From: Drosophila miranda
Lineage: Eukaryota > Arthropoda > Insecta > Diptera > Drosophilidae
Direction: 5' to 3'
Assembly: GCF_003369915.1 (NCBI RefSeq)
Contig: NC_046674.1
Span: 14,880,001 to 14,944,000 of the forward strand
DNA: 64,000 nt
Position numbers and translations under genes: made by a program. The notes below the pieces were generated by a model. It was not told the origin of the DNA. It saw only the letters and a list, made by a program, of their open reading frames with translations, and searched no databases. Position 1 is the first letter of the stretch. The number at the start of each line of letters is the position of its first letter. Of this stretch, positions 59,356 to 64,000 are shown piece after piece.

Positions 59356-60078
59356 GCTGCGGCTTACATAAGCCACCGTTTAGTATTGGCAACGCGGAAG
59401 ATACGACTGCGAGTCGCTTTTCGGGAGCAAGTATTGGGGCCTCAGTCGTCAATCGAGGCTCGGGGCGGGCAGGGCACAGGAGCATCAATCAGAAAAAGGA
59501 TCAACGAACAACGAAAGCGACTTCCAATCGCACTCAAATGTGGCCTGGAAGTCGAGACCTCCACGAACGGAATGGAGTCGGAAATGGTTTCTTCTGGTTT
59601 CCACAAGGAAACCCCCTGCGAGGGGGATCCCTGCGAGCATACTGCATCTATTTTCTGGAACTATTTCGAATTCGTATTGGGGAGGAGAGGGGACTGTGCG
59701 CCAGCGGAAAGTGGAGCAAACGGTTTCCTTTATGGATGAGTATATAAAATTTTACGAACCATTTATGGCCATGGCTGAGAAAAGGCAAGCGAAATGAAAT
59801 CAAAGAAAACCAGAGAGAGAGAGGAAGAGAGAGAAAATGTTGAAGCGGAATAATAATAATGGAATGACAGCACAGAGCCATACACTGACTGTTCCAGCTG
59901 CCGGAAAGCCAGCCAGCACTTGCAAAATTATTATTATGATTGCCACACAGCTCCAGCAGCAGCAGCATGAGGCAGCAGCTCGAGCCCCAGCAGCAGCTCC
60001 TTTGCTCCAGCCAGAAACTGCAGCTCAGCGGAAAGTGGCCCATGCATCCCATCCCATCCCAGCCATAGAACTGGCATC

Positions 60079-60113
60079 GGGCATTGGGCATTGGGCATTG
60101 GGCATTGGGCATT
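60079..60113. repeat. (GGGCATT)n heptamer repeat
   Basis: About five units. Confidence 0.85.
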
Positions 60114-62786
60114 TGGTCAGCATAAAGAATCACACGCTGAGTGCGTCGATGCCCCCCGCCCCGAGGAGAGTGTGGAGCCGCTACAATCATTTGAAACGAA
60201 TGAAATAAATTGGAGGCTGCTGGCATCGAAATCGCACACATATTAACGGAGAGAGCCGGCCACAAAGTCAGCGGCGACCAAATGGAAAAGCGAACGATGT
60301 CATTGTGCTTACTCAGCTTCAGATTCAGCTTCTGCCTTTGATTTAAGTGGAGGGGAGTGGAGGGGAGGCAGTGAGGGAGGGAATGGAGTGGCTAGATATG
60401 TATCTAATGCGATAATACCTAAAATAATAAGAGATGTACGGATAAAAGATAATCTGGGACACATGGATAATATTTTAAAGTGCTTCAAAGTGCAGTGGAA
60501 GCATCCCCAAAGCCTCTCCTTCTGATCGATTGCTCCAGACCCCGAATCACCCCCCCCTGAGTCCCCCTCGAAGTGCACCGAATGGGTCGCGGCTCAAATA
60601 AATTAAAGAAATGCAACAAGCCGACATTGTTGGCCGACTCTGGTGGCGACTCTGTGGCCAAGTCGCAAGTCGCATGAGGAGACAAAATAAATTAAAGACT
60701 CGCCGACAACGGGGACGCTGGCGAACAGGACGTCGACAACGACAACAGCAACGGCAACGGCGACCACATGAAACGCCAATCGGCTCGAGCCCAGGCAGGC
60801 AGGCAGGCAGGCAGGCAAAGAGATACTTACTTTGAGAAATTAATGGCACGGCCAGGCAATTGATTTAAGGCGAGCGCGAGAGCGAGAGCGAGAGCTGTAG
60901 CTGGAGCCCAGCACTGACCAAAGCACAGACCCCAGGCCAGATCCGAGTAGACCTGGGCAGACCTGAGACCGGGAGGAGGAGGAGGAGCAGAGTAGAGCTC
61001 CAAACGGGTGATAGATACTGAGGCGCAGATAGCGAACATCAGCAGTCAAGAGATACGCGTCTCTGCACTGTGTTCTCGGTGCCGATGCCGATGCCGATGC
61101 CGGTGCCGGTGCTGGGAAGCTGCTGTCTGTCAGAGAAGGGAAAGCTGCTGCCGTGCACATCCGTATCCATGAGATACCCAAGCTATTTAGTCGCACAAAA
61201 TGTTTCTAATCTGTGCCGCCAATAAATACGACTACTCGTACATCCCGAGAGCTACTGTCATTCCCGTTCCCGTGGCCGTGCCCGCATTCCCATTCCCATT
61301 TTCATGGCCGTTTGCCATTCCCATTCTGATCACATCGCAGCTCCAACTCCATCCAACTCCATCCCAGTCACCGTTCCTCTCTCTCTCTCGCAGTCTCGGT
61401 TCGTGTTGGCTAGATTAAATTTCAATTAACACCGTAGATACTCGTACTCCGGCAACCGACACACGCACAACTATGGCAGACAAGGCAGACGAGGCAGACA
61501 TGGCAGCCAAGAGGCGCAGTCCGCGTATCAGTTCTTCAATTAGATTTCGCATTAATTAAACGAACACACGGCAGTCGTCGAAGACAGCAACACGAAACGA
61601 CGATGACGACGTTGCTGTCGCTGATAATGACGTTGGAAGGAATCTTGAATCGAAATTAGTAACATCTCCTCTTCCTACGCAGTGCACGCGGTGCCTCCGA
61701 TTACAACTGAATCTGGATCTGCTACATCTCGCTCTCACTCTCTCTCGCTCTTCTCCCACCAACACCGACCACCAACATCCCGCTTCCCGCCGCCAGGGGG
61801 CACTCACGGCACTCGCGAAGAGTGAGCACTTCCAAGGGAAAACTGAATACCGAACTATCCCATCTTTTTTCTGGGTTATCTTGATTCCATATTCGATGAA
61901 CATCCCTTTTCGATGGCGTATTATCTGTTGATAATAACTGTAAGTGGCCCAATCGGACGAAACAATCTTCAAGCACTTGCCACTGGCAGGGCAAACAAAG
62001 GGGGGGTACAACTGGCACGCCCCCGTGCATAACTCAGACCCTCCCCCAGCGGCACAGCGGCACTGGGCCGGCCGGTCATTAGTTGTTTTTTGCTTTAAAT
62101 TTCTGCGGGGACAACTCTGCTACGTGGTCTACGATAAGTATCTTTCCCGCGTGGTCACCCCGAACGGGTGACAGCTCCGCCGCTGCGGTGTGTACTTCCG
62201 GCCAGCACACACACACACACTGGCACACGCACCGGGCATAATTTATATAGCATACTTATTGGCCGTGCCGTGCATTCTGCGACGAGCAGCAACACCCTGA
62301 CCCCCAGCCACAGCCCCAGTCGGGCGATCCGACCTGGCATTGTCATTAGAGCATAAAAACCGAAACGAGGATGGCCGTGGGTGGTGCGGGAAAGAGGTGG
62401 ATAACGGAAAAAGGAAAAAACGAAAATCGTTAAATTAACATGACAAATGACAAAAGGAGCGATAAAGGCTCCATGCATGCATGGAGGAATGGGAGTGGGG
62501 TGGTGGCGGTCGGGGCGGTGGTAGCGGGGTGGTGCAGCGACTCGAAATGGCAGTCAACACTATAATAAATCCGTAAATATAATGGCTAAGGATACTTTGG
62601 TAATTGGGCGAGCTTATGCTTAACGGCGCTTTAATTTATGCCCAGGGCCCACGGCCCAGGGCCCACAACCCCCACTGTGCATCGTGGGACGGGTATTAGC
62701 CGCTATCCACACAGCCACAGGCACGGGCAGAGGCACAGGTCTAGCTATAAAATGTCGCGGTCGCCATCACTAGTTTACGATTATGA

Positions 62787-62840
62787 CTGTGTCTGTGTCT
62801 GTGTCTGTGTCTGTGCCGGGCCTGTGTGTGTGTGTGTGTG
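62787..62840. repeat. (TGTGTC)n and (TG)n repeats
   Basis: A TGTGTC run at 62787-62814, then a TG run at about 62825-62840. Confidence 0.85.
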
Positions 62841-64000
62841 CTCAGTGAGGCCTTCGAGTGGGCATGGGGCATGGGGCATGGCGTGTACGCTAAATTTTAA
62901 CGGGTTTGTACATATAAAAATACCAGCATGGTCATACCCCGACCACGGCCCCGGCACAGTGGAACAGACTGACCGCAGAGTAGCCATAGAGAGCACCAAT
63001 CATCACTTTCGGATGAGCGGAAATCCCAGGAAAACACGCTGCAGGGCCATGCCAAATCTGTGGAGATCTACCGTGGTTTCTGGTGCCCCAATGACCACTG
63101 TAGCCTCTGCGGGGGCTCTGCGGGGGGCGTCGCATAGCCGTTGTCGATGGCCATGGCGATGGCGATGGCGGAAGCGGAAGTTGGAACACATTTTGTTGTT
63201 GTTGGCTGTTTGGTGTTTTTGGCTGTTTGCTGTTCTCTGTTTGGTGGGGCACTCGTGTTTTTATTGCAATATTTGCCGCTGCGCGTTTTATGATTATTTT
63301 GCATATCGTTAAATTGAATGTACGAAAAATGTTTACGTCCCTTCGGACTCTTTATTGCATTCCTCTTTTTCGGGGGTCTCTAATATCGCCAGCTAATTCG
63401 AGCCGAGAACTTTAAAGTCCTTCGCACACACACGCACACATTTTCCCTTATCCCGAATCAATTAAAAGTCAACCACCAGCCGAAAAACTCATTAACTTGG
63501 TCAAGTGGGGGGCCCCCCCTCCGCCTTGGCAGCACTGGCGCTCCGTTTCCACATTGTTCTGTTTGAGTGGCGGCAATTAAATGGGAGACGATTGCTTTAT
63601 TACCTCCGCCCCCCACCCACCTGGCCGCCTGGCCGGAGCCCTGCAGCATGCAGCATGCGGCAAGCGGCAGCGTCCAGTCCTCCGTCGGAGGGTAAGTGTG
63701 CTTAGTAGTTTCGTGTTCATACATAAATTATGTTAATACCATTCCAACGAGAGAGTAACTAGCCATAAAAACACTAAAATACGGAAAGGTGAGCGAACAG
63801 GACCAACAGGTTGAGGCGGAGGGAGGCGGGGGGGAGGCACCACTGCTTTACGAGGTCATTAAAAGGTCCCAGGTACAGACCCATAAAACCCATGAGCAAA
63901 ATGAAGTCCCCTACCCGGGGACACGGCGACCTGGAGACACTTTAGACTTGCAACACTTGAGGACGATGGCCAGGATGTCCAGGATGTCCAGGATGTTCAG

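Larger units (their letters stand above)
56364..64000. other. non-coding, repeat-rich
   Basis: No gene recognised. Holds GGTTC (57906-57937), TGGC (58151-58200), CTGGCTA (59021-59052), TGCAA (59066-59090), GGGATT/GGGGTT (59319-59355), GGGCATT (60079-60113), AGGC (60792-60818), GCCGAT/GCCGGT (near 61080-61110) and TGTGTC (62787-62814) repeats. A promoter-like ATAAATAAG near 58725 followed ~28 bp on by ATCAGAAC has no gene attached. The minus frame at 61556-62011 has a protein-like stretch (SSDWATYSYYQQIIRHRKGM) but starts at TTG and has a rival open frame. Confidence 0.45.

Noticed and set aside
61556..62011. 151-codon minus frame with a Cys-spaced N-terminal part
   Set aside because: Starts at TTG, no acceptor identified, and another frame is equally open over the same bases.

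Overview
The window reads as nuclear DNA of a drosophilid fly. Coding regions have GC-rich third positions, introns are short (60-100 bp) with GTRAGT donors and pyrimidine-rich CAG acceptors, fly core-promoter motifs occur (TATCGATA, CATCNCTA-type Motif 7, TCAGTG initiator), and non-coding DNA is unusually dense in short tandem repeats. That density, together with inverted gene amplicons, resembles the obscura group; this is an impression, not a measurement. Most of the 64 kb is intergenic or intronic.

Layout: (1) 1-13490, no gene recognised: microsatellites, a ~145-bp tandem repeat (790-1170) and one possible terminal exon on the minus strand (10475-10787). (2) 13544-14782, a two-exon methylenetetrahydrofolate reductase that contains only the catalytic domain. 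(3) 16384-17190, a dead Tc1-type transposon. (4) 19391-22215, palindrome A: two 1060-bp arms, about 99.7% identical by eye, around a 705-bp spacer; each arm has a three-exon, 142-aa multi-span membrane protein gene, the pair divergent. (5) 22216-37660, non-coding apart from two weak exon candidates and a 93-bp tandem repeat. (6) 37669-38388, an intronless AIG1/FAR-17a-family membrane hydrolase (minus), followed by a possible 139-aa gene. (7) 39211-48512, microsatellite-rich DNA. (8) 48513-48815, a 100-aa single-span membrane protein (minus). (9) 50605-56363, palindrome B: two ~2.38-kb near-identical arms, each with a three-exon, 291-aa protein gene of unknown family, again divergent. Between them lies an older, diverged inverted core with an 89-aa two-exon gene that has its own TATA box in the spacer. 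(10) 56364-64000, non-coding and repeat-rich.

The single-copy genes (folate metabolism, lipid hydrolase family) look like ordinary housekeeping loci. The unusual content is the two unrelated palindromes, whose axes are about 33 kb apart. They share one design: near-identical arms, a unique or diverged centre, and a divergent pair of one small gene. This is the architecture of ampliconic, gene-conversion-maintained palindromes on sex chromosomes. Sex linkage, testis expression and any hairpin-siRNA role are inferences that the sequence alone cannot settle.
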